Positions 46,600-60,100 of a stretch of 64,000 nucleotides of DNA are shown here, one piece after another. A model generated the notes under the pieces. The model did no database searches and was not told the DNA's origin. It was given only the letters and a program-made list of their open reading frames with translations. Numbering within the stretch: position 1 is the first letter of the stretch; the number at the start of each line of letters is the position of its first letter. The stretch spans positions 697,289 through 761,288 of the forward strand of contig NW_020194644.1 of NCBI RefSeq assembly GCF_002865645.1. Reading direction: 5' to 3'. Source of the DNA: Hyaloscypha bicolor E (lineage: Eukaryota; Ascomycota; Leotiomycetes; Helotiales; Hyaloscyphaceae). The position numbers and the translations under genes are program-made.

Positions 46600-49490
46600 A
46601 ATCTAATTAGAAATATTATATTTATATTAATAAAATATATTTTGTAAATATTAGATAAGATCTAATAAAAGTTTTATAAAAATACTTATTTTTTTTATTC
46701 CTAAAAAAAAAAGACTATATCTTTATATTAATTATTATAAACTTAATTAAATTATAATTAAAAATCGATATCTGCTTTCTTTTATTAATAAAACTTTTAA
46801 TTAATTCTAAAAAGATAAGATTTTTATAAAATTAGATTTTAAAAATATATATTATTAAATAAGAATTTATAAAAGATATAAATAAAAACGGCTTTTAGAA
46901 TCTATTATAGCTATTTTAAATACCTTATAATATCTTTTAGGCTAGCTAATATATTAACTATATTTCAAATATATATTAATATTATATTTATAAGACTTCT
47001 AGATTATTTTATAACTATTTATTTAAATAATATTCTTATTTATTCCCAAATAAAAATAAATACTATAATTATATTTATTAAATACTTATTAGGCTATATA
47101 AAAATAACCTGTTTTATAAATTTAATAAATACGAATTTAATATTAAAGAAATTAAATTCTTGGGCTTTTTTATTAGAATAAAAAGTATTTAAATAAATTC
47201 TAAACGGGTTTATAATATTATTAAATAGTCAGAACTAAAATTATTTCATAATATTTAAATATTTTTTAGATTTACTAATTTCTATTATAGGTTTATTTAT
47301 TATTATTCTCAGATAACTATAGGCTTAATAGATTTCTTAAAATAAATAAAAAAGAACCAGAAATCCGGTTTCTTTTTATAAATAAATAAAGTAGCTAAAA
47401 GCTTTAAAATATTAAAAAAAGCTTTTATTATAATATTTATTTTAATTTATTTTAATTTATTTTAATTCTTTTAAGAAAGTTCATATTAAAACTAATATAT
47501 TAAAATTTATAATTACTAATACTATTTTATAATAAATTAATTCTAGTAATAGCTTAAAGAAATATTAATATCTAGTAATATTCTAGTTCCAGAAACTCTC
47601 TAAAGCTAAATATAATTATAGTACTTATAATAAAAAGCTACTTATAATTATTAAAGCTTTTAAGTATTAGTATTATTATTTTAAAAAGTCTAGATTTATA
47701 ATCGAGATTATTATAAACTATAATAACTTCTAATATTTTTTAGAAATAAAATATCTAGAAAGCTATTAAATATATTAGGTAATATATTTTATAATATATA
47801 ATTTTAATATTATTTATTATAGAAATATTTCAGATCTAGTAAAGAAATCTAGTAAAAAGCCTAATTCTAAAAAAGATTCTATTAATATAACTTGGCTTTT
47901 AATTTTTTAAAATAAATTAAAAAAAGCTTTTATAATTATAATTTAGAGATTCTTATAAATATCTAAAAGGTTTTCTTTTTAAGATAAATATTATTTAATT
48001 TTTATTATATTTATAATAATTAAAAAGAAATATTTATTATAAAATAAATAAATTATTTTGTAGATTTTTTAATTATAAAATTAGTTAAGAAATAAAATAT
48101 AAAGAAATATCTTAAAGGCTTTATTACTATGGCTAAAATAATAGAAATATTTATAATTATATTATTTAATAAAATCGAAGATTTCTCGATTTCTCGAGTT
48201 TTTAAATTAAATAATTATAAATACTTAATTCTTTATATATAGATATATATAGCTACTAAAAGAGCTATAATATTAGTCTCTTTATCTAAATCTTTTTTAA
48301 ATATTATTTAGATAGCTTAAAAAATAATTCTCGATATTAGAATATCTTAAAAGAAATATTATAAAAAAAAAAATCTAAAAAAATAATTCGAGCCTATTTA
48401 AATATTATTTAGGAATTATTATATCTAATAATTTCGCTTTATATTAAGAAATTATAAAACTTTATTATAATAATCTAATAGCTAAATATTATAGAATAAA
48501 AAAAACTCTCGTGTTTTTTAGAAAATTCTAGTATTAGAAAAATATAAAAAAATATATTTATAAATATTATTAAAAATATAATATTTACTAGAAAGTTAAA
48601 ATTAAGAAATATTTACTATATAGTTTATTTAGTAATTTATTATAGCCTAAAAAACCCTATAATAAAATCTTTATAAATTTTATTATAGATTTATTATTAT
48701 ATAAAAATCTAATAAAAAGTTCCGATATTAATATAATTCTTATAATTATTAACTAGTATTCTAAAATAATAAAATGTATTACATATTATGGAACTATTAA
48801 TTTTCTAGAGCTTATTAAAATTATATAAAAATAATCTTTTTTAATTTTTAGTTTTTTTAATAAAATTATTTCTAATTAAGAAACAATATTTATTAGCTAA
48901 TTCTAATTTACTTTTTATTTCTATTTAATATATAAATAATATTTAAATATAGTTTATTATTTTTAGATAAATAATTAAATAAAAAAATAAAACTAAGCTT
49001 TAAAATATTATTTAAAATATTATTATAATACTTAAAAAAATAACTAGTTTAAGAAATCATCTTTTATAAAATTTATATATAATAACTTAAAATATTAGAT
49101 TTTATAAAATATATGTTTTTATATATATTATAGATATTATTCTTAACTTTTATAAAATTCTAAAAATAAAATTATAAGAAAAATATTAGCTATATATAAA
49201 AAGCTAGAAATTCTTAAAATAAAATAAAAAAAGCTTGGAAATTTATAGTATTATATATAAAATAACCGGGAAATCTATTATAATAAATACTAGTTAGCCA
49301 AATACTATTTTAAAAAAGCCTAAATAATATTATTAATAAGAAATATTAAATTTAAAATAAAAAAACTTAAACTAAAATTTATAAATCTATTTAAAGTTTT
49401 TAAATATATTAGTAATTTAATATATAAATTAGAATTATTAAATATATATAATTATTTATATCTAATTTTCTATATTTCTTTTCTTGAAAA
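46600..49490 (+). pseudogene. Gypsy-3b pol remnant (reverse transcriptase, RNase H, integrase)
   Basis: Around 46760-47050 the plus-strand text follows a Gypsy palm: R-Y-L-L-x-F-I-N-x-T, K-I-F-I-K-L-D-F-K-N, then a block corresponding to L-A-N-A-P-A-T-F-Q and Y-L-N-N-I-L-I-Y (catalytic Asp codons now Asn). RNase H follows near 47450-47700 and integrase about 48000-49000. The post-integrase block near 49370-49490 reads F-I-N-L-F-K-V-F-K-Y-I and L-I-Y-K-L-E-L, matching the F-I-G-P-F-K-V-L and A-Y-K-L-E-L-P pattern of Gypsy elements, then I-F-Y-I-S-F-L-E for the usual H-P-V-F-H-V-S-L-L-E. Stops throughout. Confidence 0.78.
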
Positions 49491-49494
49491 ATAT

Positions 49495-51541
49495 ATAAAA
49501 AAAAATAGAAGTTATATTTATATTTTTCCGGAAAATTTCCGAAATTAATAAATAATAATAAAAAATAAGAATAGAAAATGAAAGCTATTATTAATTACTA
49601 ATAAAATAATAGAAATAAAAAATAATAGTATTTAATTAAATAAAAAGCCTGGCTTAAAAATTATAATATTTAGTTATTTACTTTTTCTAACTTTAAAAAT
49701 TTCGAGGAATTTCTAAAATTATATAATTAAAACTATAGCTTAAAATCCGAAACTACTTTTTAATAATTTTTTAAAATTAAAAAAAATACGAATTATTAAG
49801 AAAAAGGCTATTTAAAAGAAAAAGAAAACCTAAATAGCTAAAAAAAAAAAAGGCCTGAAATAGTAATAGAAATACTTTTTTTCTAGGGTTTTATTAAGGC
49901 TTATAAGAATTATATTTAAATTATTAAAAAAAGATTTATTATAAGTAAACTAGCTATAAGTATTTTAAATAAATAAATTCTAATTTCTATAAATTTCTAA
50001 TTCCTAAAGCAAAAATACTAAATACTAGTTTTATTTAAAACTTAATAAAGAATCGAGTAATACTTTTTAAAATTCGTATATTCTTTAATAGAATATAGTT
50101 ATATTATAATAATATTAATATTAAGAATATTAAAAGAAATAAATAAAGAATTTATAATTATTATATATATTTTATAAAAGATTTAAATTTCTAAAATTAG
50201 ATTCTAAATAGCTATAAATATTATATTATTAGTATTTAAAATATTACTAGTAATTTATTTAATAATCTCGATAGAAATCTTAATAATAAAATTAATATTT
50301 TTAAAATAAACTTTATAATATTTTTTTAAAGAATTAATAAATATTTAAATATATTAAAAAAATTTGTTTTTAAAATATTAATCTAAATAATATTTTTATT
50401 AGCTTTATTAAAATAGGAAAAAGAATTCCGAAATTTATTAGACTTTTTCTAGTTTTTAAAAACCTAATTAATAATATTATTTATATTAATATAATACTAT
50501 TTAGGATATTATTTAAAGAATTTCTTAAAAATTATAATAGTATTTTTCTAGAACTAGTAAGCCTTTAATAAGTAATAAGAAATCTAAAATTATATTAGCC
50601 TTAATAGATATTAAAACTAAAAAATTTACTAATATATGAATTTTAAAGCCTTTATTATAATAGTTATAATTTTTCTTATTAGCTATTATTATAATAGCGG
50701 GATTAAAGTAATAACTAGGGTTTAAAGATCCAAGAATCTCATATATTAAAAATACTAAACTAAAGAGAAAAAGGAAAGAGAGAGAGAAGGAAAGGAAATA
50801 AAAGGAGGAAAATACTAGCTAAAACTACTAAAATACCGGCTAGCTAGGTGAAACTAGTTATATAATAGCTATCTCTCTTTAGCTCTAACTAGTACTATTA
50901 TAATTATAATATATAAAATAAAAAAATTAATAAATAAATACTTAAAATATTTCAAATATTTACTAATAATAAAAAAGAAAACTATAAAATTATTTTTATA
51001 TTTATAAGTATATTAGTAAATAGTAAAGCCAGAAAATATTATAAAATTAATTTTAAATAATTAAAGAAAACTTGAAAAAAAAGAAAGAAAAAGAAACTAG
51101 AAAATAATAATAAAAACAGTTATTATATATATAATTATTAGAAAAAAAAGAATATATAATAATATAAAGAAGTTCTTTTTATAAAAATAAAAAACTATTT
51201 GAATTAATTACTAGTTTTTATATTAATTCTAATTAGAAATTAATATAATAAATTAATATATATTTCCAGAAATTTATAAATAATTTCTAGAATCTTAGAA
51301 ATATTTATATAAGTTTCTAATATAAATATTTTATTAAATTCTTTTTATAAAGCTATTTAGATTATTCTAATATAAAATCTAATAAATAATATTAATTTTA
51401 TAGAATAGTATTTTAGTATTTTAAATTAAGCTAATTAGAATATTTAGTTCCTAAATAAAATTATAATTATTAGCTAGCTATTATATTTAAAATATAATTA
51501 CTTTTTATTTTTATTTATTTAGCCCTAATTTAATTAAATAT
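49495..51541 (+). other. Long post-pol region of Gypsy-3b
   Basis: About 2 kb between the end of pol and the 3' LTR, also present in Gypsy-3a (about 30215-32190). It is too mutated to read a protein with confidence, though short frames persist. It may be a long untranslated region or an additional open frame. It carries the 200-bp insertion at 50696-50895. Confidence 0.45.
50696..50895. mobile_element. 200-bp insertion with 9-bp direct duplication
   Basis: Present in Gypsy-3b and absent from the aligned place in Gypsy-3a. It is flanked by TATTATAAT on both sides (50687-50695 and 50896-50904). It begins AGCGGGATTAAAG and ends CTCTAACTAGTAC. It holds a strongly purine-rich tract (about 50770-50812) and less RIP than its host. 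Terminal inverted repeats are not obvious, so the class (MITE, SINE or other) is open. The duplication could be 8 bp if one border base belongs to the element. Confidence 0.7.
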
Positions 51542-51778
51542 TATTGGTTTACTAGTAATACATGGCACTATTACATATATATAGAAATACTAGTTATATT
51601 AGTTAGTAAAGTTATTATTATTCAGAAGTAAGAATTATAGTATTATAATATTAATATGCGATCCCTAAATCTGCTAAGCCTAAAGGGGTCTAGTCTACTA
51701 GTCGAGTTACTAATAGGATGCAAGGTCATATGACTATATCCTATATCTCATATCTTATTACCTATATTTCATTACCTA

Positions 51779-51815
<37 letters not shown>

Positions 51816-51854
51816 ACTACGTACGTAACTCCCAAAGGAATAGCTATACTAATA
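51542..51854 (-). mobile_element. Solo Copia LTR in Gypsy-3b
   Basis: 313 bp of the Copia-1/2 LTR with the perfect 5-bp duplication AATAT (51537-51541 and 51855-51859). The ends are TATTGG and CTAATA. Gypsy-3a shows the empty site: its sense strand runs through TTAATTAAATATTTTACT without interruption. It contains five perfect TCCCGTA units at 51781-51815. Solo LTRs arise when the two LTRs of an element recombine. Confidence 0.92.
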
Positions 51855-51913
51855 AATATTTTACTAAAATAAATTAATAGATTTTAGAAATAAAATTCTA
51901 AAACAAAAAGAAT

Positions 51914-52196
51914 TATAATATATATAAGATTATATAACGAATTTGAGATATTATAAATATTAATTAGAGAAATTAATAGCCCTATTACTATTATAATTAT
52001 ATTATTATTTATATTATAAATATTAGACTTATAAATTATTAATTATATATATATTATTAGGGCTTTCTATTTAAAAAAGGCTTTCTTAAACCTTATAAAA
52101 GAAATAAAAATTAATTCTATATTAAATTTAATATTATAGTTTTATAATTTACTAGTTTCTTCTATTATTTTATTATTTACTAATAAATATCTTATA
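51914..52196 (+). repeat. Gypsy-3b 3' LTR
   Basis: 283 bp, followed by the target duplication TATTT. It is similar to the 5' LTR but carries a small extra block (TATTATTATTTATATTATAA) in its middle. Confidence 0.87.
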
Positions 52197-52285
52197 TATT
52201 TCAAATATAAAATAAGAAATTTTATTAAAGTTTTATATTTAAAAAATAAATATAATATAATAATAATGAGTTTTTAATAATTAAT
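52197..52285. other. Short AT-rich spacer
   Basis: Begins with the target duplication of Gypsy-3b (TATTT). Nothing else is recognisable before the next solo LTR. Confidence 0.4.
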
Positions 52286-52550
52286 TATAAAATATATATT
52301 ATAATAGAATATTATATAAATAATTAAGATAAAAGTAAATAAAATCTAAAATAAAATATAAAAATATATTAATTTCAAAAACTAATTAATATCTATTTCT
52401 AAAGCTTATATATTTCTATATATAAAATCTAGTATTTTATTAAATATATAAAAATACTAGTTCTAATTAGGAAATATAATCCTATATAAGTACTAGCCTA
52501 ATTAGACTATTAAATTTAACTAAATATTTATTATTAATATATATATTATA
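52286..52550 (-). mobile_element. Solo LTR, same subfamily as 26592-26894
   Basis: 265 bp from TATAAAATATA to ATATATTATA, flanked by the perfect 5-bp duplication TTAAT (52281-52285 and 52551-52555). It shares with the copy at 26592 the run from AACTAATTAATA to ACTAGxxxTAATTAGG. It is far more RIP-mutated than that copy. Confidence 0.75.
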
Positions 52551-52579
52551 TTAATTAATATTTTATAATTATATTTTAT

Positions 52580-52690
52580 TTTTATTTTTATTTTTAAATA
52601 ATTCTTGGCTTTTTAAATAAAATATTATTTTAAAAGTATTTAAATTAAGTTTATTATATAATATAAACTTTTTTTAAATACTTTTTATAA
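52580..52690 (-). mobile_element. Fragment of hAT-like MITE family A
   Basis: The words TGGCTTTTTAAATAAAATAT and TTAAGTTTATTATATAATA match the region 18220-18290 of MITE copy 1 in the same direction. Ends are not visible. As at 18499, a Gypsy-2 LTR begins close by, so the second Gypsy-2 copy may also have landed in or next to such a MITE. Confidence 0.5.
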
Positions 52691-52711
52691 ATTAAATTTA
52701 TATAATTTAAA

Positions 52712-53020
52712 TATAAAATATATAATAATAGAATAATATATAAATAATTAAAATAAATAAATTATAAAATAATATTTATAAATATAATTAATTTCAAGAA
52801 TTAATTCTAATAAAAAACTAATTAATATTTCTTTCTAAAACTAAACGTATTTTTTTATATATTTTCTAGCATTTAGCTAAATATATAAAGCTTTTTATTT
52901 AATTAGAAAATATAATTTTATATAATTTATATAATTCTAATTATAAGTTTTATCTAAAATAGGAAATTAGATTTATAATATCTAATATTTATTTATATAT
53001 TATTATATATATTTATTATA
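52712..53020 (-). repeat. Gypsy-2b LTR (3' in element sense)
   Basis: 309 bp, TATAAAATATATAATAATAG... to ...TATATTTATTATA. It keeps the family words AATTTCAAGAATTAATTC and GAAAATATAATTTTATATAA. Its partner LTR lies beyond the window. Confidence 0.82.
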
Positions 53021-56000
53021 TTAATTTCTTTTTTAGGTTCTTATTTTTAAAAGGCCTAGAGAAACTATAAATAGCTTTATAAATACTTTTCTAAAACTTT
53101 TCTAGTTATTAGTTTTCTCTAAAAAATCTTTATAATTATTTTATTATTATATTAGGTAATAAAATTAAAAATATAGTTTACTAATTTTATCTAATTAATT
53201 TATAAATTATTTCTAGTAATTTTCTTTTATAAAAATAATATAAATATAAAGCTTATTCGATTTCCTAATTTAGTTTTTATTTATAAATAAATTATTATTT
53301 TATAGGTTTAAAAGTTTAGAAAAATTAATTTAATTTTCTAATTTATTTATAAATCTTCTTTTTAAAATTTTCTAAATATTTCTAGTATAAAACTAATTTC
53401 AAATTTCAAATCATTATTTAAAAAAAGAATATTATAAAAAGGCCTTTTTTTTCTTATTAATTAATTTTCTTTACTTTTAATTATAATATTATATCTAGTT
53501 TTTTTTTATTTTTTACTTTTTTTTTCTAAGCTTTTTTTAAGTATTTTTTAAGTTTTTTTAAGTTTTTTTTATTTCTTTATTTATTAAAATAAATTCTTCT
53601 TTTAATATTTATTAGCTTATTACTAATTATTTAACTAATATTTTTATAGCCTTAATTCGCTTTTATTATTTTTAATATTTTAAGAATATTATTAAGTTTT
53701 CTAATTTTATTTATATTAAAAATAATAATTACTTAATATATAATTAGTATTATTTTAAAAATAAGAAATATAATTTAGTAAATTATAATTTTCTTTTTTT
53801 ATTTCCTATTTTAATATTATTTAAAGTTTCTTAAATATATATAATATAATTAAACTATTCTTTCCAAAATATAAATATATATAAGTATTTTATTTATTAT
53901 TTATTAAAAAGAAAAAGGTTATTATTATTCTTTTTCTATATTAAACTTTATATATTTCTTATATTAAAGCTATTATTTAAAACTAATAAATTCTTTTTAT
54001 AATTTAAAAAATAGATTAAATAATTCTTATTAGCTTAATATAAATATAAAATACTTTTAAAAATATAATTAATATTTTTTAATATTAAATAAGCTTATTT
54101 TCTTTTTATTTCTTATTAATAACTAATAGTTTTTTTAGACTAATTTATTATTTATTTCTCGAAAGAATTTTAATAAAAATAAAAATAAAAATAATCAAAA
54201 CTAATTATAAGAACAAATTATTTATAAGATATAAAAACTAAAGTTTTTAGAGTTTTTTTAATAATTTTTATATAATTTTTTAATAGTTTTCTAATAAAAG
54301 TATTTATTTTTTATATTTTTATTTAGCTAATAGTATTATAATATTACTTTTTTTTTTTTAATATTCTTATAACTTTTAAGTTATATTCTCTAGATTATTT
54401 AGTAATTTCTATTTATTATTTACTAATAAATAGCTCTTTTAATAAATGAAATATTTTTTTTCTTTTTTTTCTTTTTTTATAAATTATAATAGATTTTATT
54501 TTATTTTATATTTTATTTTTAATTTTAACTAATTCTGGTTCTATTATAATATTAGTTTATAAATATTATAATTTTTAAAAAAAATATAGAAAATATTATA
54601 GATTTAATATAATAATAATAATTTCAAATAATATATTTATTTATATATTTCTATAATTTCTAGAACTTTAAAAAACCTAAAATATTTATTTATTAGCTTT
54701 ATATTAGATTATAGCTATTAAATATTTTTTATATAAAATATAACTTTATTATATATTTTTCTAATATTTTTTATTTTATTTAAATTCTTTATATCTTTTT
54801 TATATTACTAATATTTCTTTTTTTAGAATATTATTTTTAATATATAATTTAATACTAAAATAGAAATATTTCTATTATTATATATAAATTCTATAAAAAT
54901 AAGCTTTATTATTTAATTATTTTATTAGTAGCTAATATAATACTTCAAATATTTTACTAATAACTAATATAGTATTTTAAGTATTATTCTAGATTTCGAT
55001 TTAGATTCTTTATTTATTTATTAGTTTATAAATAAAATACTATATTTAGTTATTATTAAACTTTTAAATAGAAATATAAACTTAATTAGAATTTATTTAT
55101 AAAAACAAATTCTTTATTAGAAGTTATATTTATAAATATACTAAAGTTTTTGATAATATAATATATAAATAATTTTACTAGTTTAGAAACTAAAATCTTT
55201 TTAATAATTAAAATATATTATATTATAAAATCTAAAAGAAAATAGCCTAATAATAAAGTTTATAATAATTTCCTATTATAGTTTAGAAAAAATAAAAAAT
55301 AAAATAAATATATTATATAATAAATATTTATTTATTTCAATTTATTAATATATAAAATAAGTTCTAATATAGTTTCTTATATATTTTTTTTATATTTTAT
55401 TAAAAGTATTTCTTCTAGAGAATTTCTATTATTTTATTAATATTAAAATCTTTATTTATAGAATTATTATAATTAGCTTATAATAATTCTTTTTTAAAAG
55501 CTAGTTTATTTAATATATAAATAGTATTTTAATATTTTAATAATTTAAATATATTAAATTCTTAAGTTTTAATAGTTTTAATAAAAGTCTTTTTTAAAAA
55601 CTATTTATATTATTAATATTATAATAATAGTTTAAATAATATTTCTTTATTTTTCTTATATATTATTTTAAATTTAGCTATTTATATAACTAGAATTTAT
55701 AATATATATTATTTATAACTAGCTATATTAATAATATTTCTAGTATTATTTTATTATTAAAATTAATTTCCTTTTTAGAATTTCTTAATAATTTATTAAT
55801 TAAAAAGTATTTTTTTTATTTTTTTTAAGTTTTATATTATAATATTATGGAAATAATATAATATTTTATTATTATTATTTATAGAATTCTCTATTTTATA
55901 TTTTATAATTTATTATAAAATATAAATAATAAAATGTTTTTATTTATATCTATTATAAAACCCGGTCTTTTTAATAATCTATTAATAGAATTATTATATT

Positions 56001-56231
56001 TCGGCTAATATTCTAAAATAAAATTAAAAGTAACTAGTTTGTTTATTTATTTATTTTATTTATTAATTATTTAATTTTCTTTCAAATATAATAAATTAAA
56101 TATAAAATACTGGAATAATAATTAAAAGTTCATAATTATATATTTTATATTTACTTTTAATTATAATTATTTTCTTTAAATAAAAAATAATAGAATATTA
56201 TTTAGCTTTTATTTTTTTATTAAAAAGTTAA

Positions 56232-56530
56232 TATTAGTATAGCTATTTTTTTGGGAGTCACGTATATAGTTACGGGATATGAGATACGGGATATAGGTAA
56301 TAAGATATAAGTAATAGGATATGAGACACGGGATATAGTTATATAACCTCGCGTCTTATTAGTAACTCGACTAGTAAACTAGACTTCTTTAGGCTTAATA
56401 GATTTAGGAATCGCATATTAATATTATAATACTATAATTCTTACTTCTAAAGAATAATAACTTTACTAATCTTATATAAATAGTATTTTATAATTATATA
56501 ATAATATTATATATTACTAGTAAACTAATA
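56232..56530 (+). repeat. Copia-2 5' LTR
   Basis: 299 bp, TATTAGTATAGC... to ...GTAAACTAATA. It contains GGGAGTCACGTATATAGTTA and several GGATAT/GGGATA repeats. Same family as the LTRs at 4499, 10443 and 51542, reversed. Confidence 0.88.
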
Positions 56531-57199
56531 CTAATTAGTTAATACTTATAGATTAGAAATAAAATAATTATACTAAAAGAAGTATCTAATAGTTCTTAGT
56601 AATATTAATCTGTTATATTAAATAGAGAAATTATTTATTAATTCTACAAAAAAGCATCTAATAGCCTAAGGAAAAAGACTCTAGTTCTTACTAATTAATA
56701 AGTAGTTAGCTATTTAACTATTTATTTATTTAACTTCTATTATTCTTTAAAACTAACTTCTTTTAGCCTCAAAACTACCTTTTTAGAAATTATCTTTTCT
56801 ATTTATATAATACTTATATTTATAGAATACTTTTTTCGAAATATATATCCTATATATATTTTTAAAGCTCTTTAACTACTACTTTAATTTTATTATTAAA
56901 TCGAGTTCTTCGAGCTTTAAATTCTTCCGAAATTATAATATTTTACTTTCTAAATTTCTTATTATAAATGAAATATTTAAGAGTAAAATATTTATTTTAA
57001 TATCTTTAATATTCCTAGATATCTAGGATATCTAGTATCTGGTATCTGAATTAGATATCTGGGATATCTGAATATCTTTATTACCGAACCATTTCTATAA
57101 ATCTACTATAAACTACCTTATCTTTAAATTCCTTTTACTATAAATCATATATATATATTAGAGAAAGCTTAATCCTAAGAGTTCGAAATAATAAACCTT

Positions 57200-60100
57200 T
57201 AGAATAAATATAAGTAAATAAAGAAATAGAAGAATACTATTAATTTAGCTAGCTCTAATTATAAGAAAATCCTGGATTACCTTAATACTAGATTATTCTA
57301 GTATAAGATAGAGAAGTTAACTAATAAGAACTTCTGGGAATTATTTAAAAAAGATTTTAGTAATTTTAATTTCGAAATATTTAATTAACTAGATTAATAT
57401 ATACTATATTAATTATAAGCTACTTTATAATATAATAGTATTTATATTAAATATAACTATAATTACTTTATTATTATATAATTCTTAGTTAATACTATTT
57501 AGAGAAAAGAATAATATATCTGAACTATTAATAATATTATTATTATTAGATAAGACCTTAAAGCAGGCTCTATTATTTTATTATATATATTTCTAAATAA
57601 TAGTATTATAAGAAATTAATATATTAAATTAATTATTATTTATATTTCTTTATTACCTACTATTTCTTTACTATTTATAATTGTTTTTATTAGTATCGGA
57701 CTATAGAAAGCCAAAACTAATAATTTCCTATTACTTTTACTATTTTTAAATAGCTTTTTAAATAATTCTTTTATTATAAAGCTAATTAGAGAAATAGTAA
57801 AAATATAATAGAACTAATAATAGTTTTAACTAAAAACTTGCTATTTTTCTCGATATTTACTAATATATAAAGCTTCTATAAAAGATATTAGTAAGAGCTT
57901 TCTCTATTATATTAAAGAAATTAGTATAAGATTACTTTTATAATAACTAGCTCTTTTAATATATATATAAAGAGGCCTATATAAATATTTATAGCTTTTT
58001 TAAAAGTTCTGGTTTCTAATATTAAAACTTAGATAAGTGAAATACTATTATAATAGTAATTATAATAGTTTAATATTTCGAAAAAATAATATTTGAGCTT
58101 ATCTAGTTACTAATTAATAATCTATATAAATTATAATATAGATTAGTATTTATTTTATAAAATATCGAATTCTTATATAATAAGATTATTACTTTTTATT
58201 AAGATATACTAATATACTAATATATAGTTTTAAATTCTTTTCTCAATTTCGGCTAACTTATTAATAAGCTCTAATTATCTATTATTACTTATAAGAAGAA
58301 ATAATAAATTAATACTAAAATCCTTTTTACTAATTAATAATATTATTCTTAAAACTTTTTAAGCTATTATTTATTCGGAAATTATTAATATAGACCTAGC
58401 TATAATTTCGAAATCTGTAATAACTATTTCAAGTCCTATAATTATAATAATAATACTCTAAAGTTATATTTTATATATAAGAAACCTAAATACTATTTAT
58501 AGAAATATATATCAGAGAAATAAAAGACTAAGAAGACTTGATTTAAGAATAGAAATGTCTACTAATTTAGATTCCGAAACTTCTATAACTTTAATAAATG
58601 CTTTAGTAATATTTATATATAATATATTACTAAAATTAAAAATAATAATAAAAGTAGTAAAAATAAACTCAGTATAGGAAATAAGTAAAGTAGAGTAGAA
58701 TAGTGGGCCCTATTTATATTCTACTCAAATAAATTTCTTACTACTTATATTCTACTTAATATTCTACTTAATTACTCTAGAATATTCTAGAATAGTTAAA
58801 TAGTATACACGTGATACTACACGTGATGTTACACGTGACATACTAGCCTAATTAGGTAAGGCTCCGGGGTAGCCCGAGTCTAGTACTACTATATTACCTA
58901 ATTAAGTAGTAGTAAGGCTTAGTAAGTAAGCTAGAACCTTAATATATTTATAGGCTTCCTTAGCTATTAAGAGTAAACTCTTCTCTTAAGGTACTCTTAT
59001 TATTTAAATTATATAATAGACTTAATGAGAGTACTATTAAGATAATATCTTACTTAAAAAGCTGGGGGTTATTTAAAGACGAATTAGAAGAAGTAAAGAG
59101 AGAAGAAAAAAAGTAGGAAAAGAAAGATTTCGAGGAGGGAAATCTGGTTTTTATAGAAGAAAAGTAGTATTTAAGTAGCCTTATATAAGCTCTACCTCAA
59201 ATTATATAGTACTACTTAATATATATCTTATTTATTTATTAATAATTAAATAAATATCGATTTATTATATTTATATAACTTATATATAACTATTCTTAAG
59301 TTATTCTAGAATAGTACTTTACTCTATTCTATTTAAGTACCATATTATATTACTTAAACTCTATTTTACTTTACTTAAGACTACTCTAGAGTAACTTGAG
59401 TAGCTTGAGTAGTTTTTGCCTATACTAAATAAACTAGAGAATAATACCTTTAAAGCCTTACTAGTAGAAATAGATAAAAAAAAGAAATATTATTCAGATT
59501 TCTATTTTACTTTTATTAAAAGCTTTCTAGCTACTTTTATTACTTTTATTCTTACTATTTCTATAACTAATATTCTTATAAATAATCTTATTTCTCTTTT
59601 CTTTATATATTAGATAATAAATAAAAACCATATCTTAGAATCTATTAAATAGATAGAAGATATTTAGATATTTATAATTAATAGTATATTAAAATATAAT
59701 ACTTATTACTTTTATAGAATTATAATTAATACTAGAACTTTTAGATTTTTAATTACTAGTTCTAATTAATTCCAAGCTTTATAGCAGATTAATAATAGTA
59801 TCTAATTTAATAAAACTATTAAAAATTAAGTTAATATCTAGTTTAGTATTAGATCTATATCTTCTATTAGATCTATAATAGTAAGAATATTAATTAGGTA
59901 AATATAATTCTATATTCTATTTATAAAGATTCTATTTCTATTTAGTTTAGCTAATATAAATAAGCTAGGAATCTATTTTAATAATTTTACTAATTATCTT
60001 ATTACTTTTACTAGATATTTTATATTTATAATATAATATTTTAAATATTTTTTTTTTGCTTTAGAATACTATTTTATAAAGCTTTATTTCCGAATTCTTT

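Larger units (their letters stand above)
44068..52196 (+). mobile_element. Gypsy-3b LTR retrotransposon
   Basis: LTRs at 44068-44347 (280 bp) and 51914-52196 (283 bp), with the perfect 5-bp duplication TATTT (44063-44067 and 52197-52201). Proteins read on the plus strand. Two later insertions sit in its 3' part: a 200-bp element at 50696-50895 and a solo Copia LTR at 51542-51854. Without these it is close to the length of Gypsy-3a. LTRs begin TATAAT and end CTTATA/TTTATA, RIP forms of TG...CA. All frames are broken. Confidence 0.9.
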
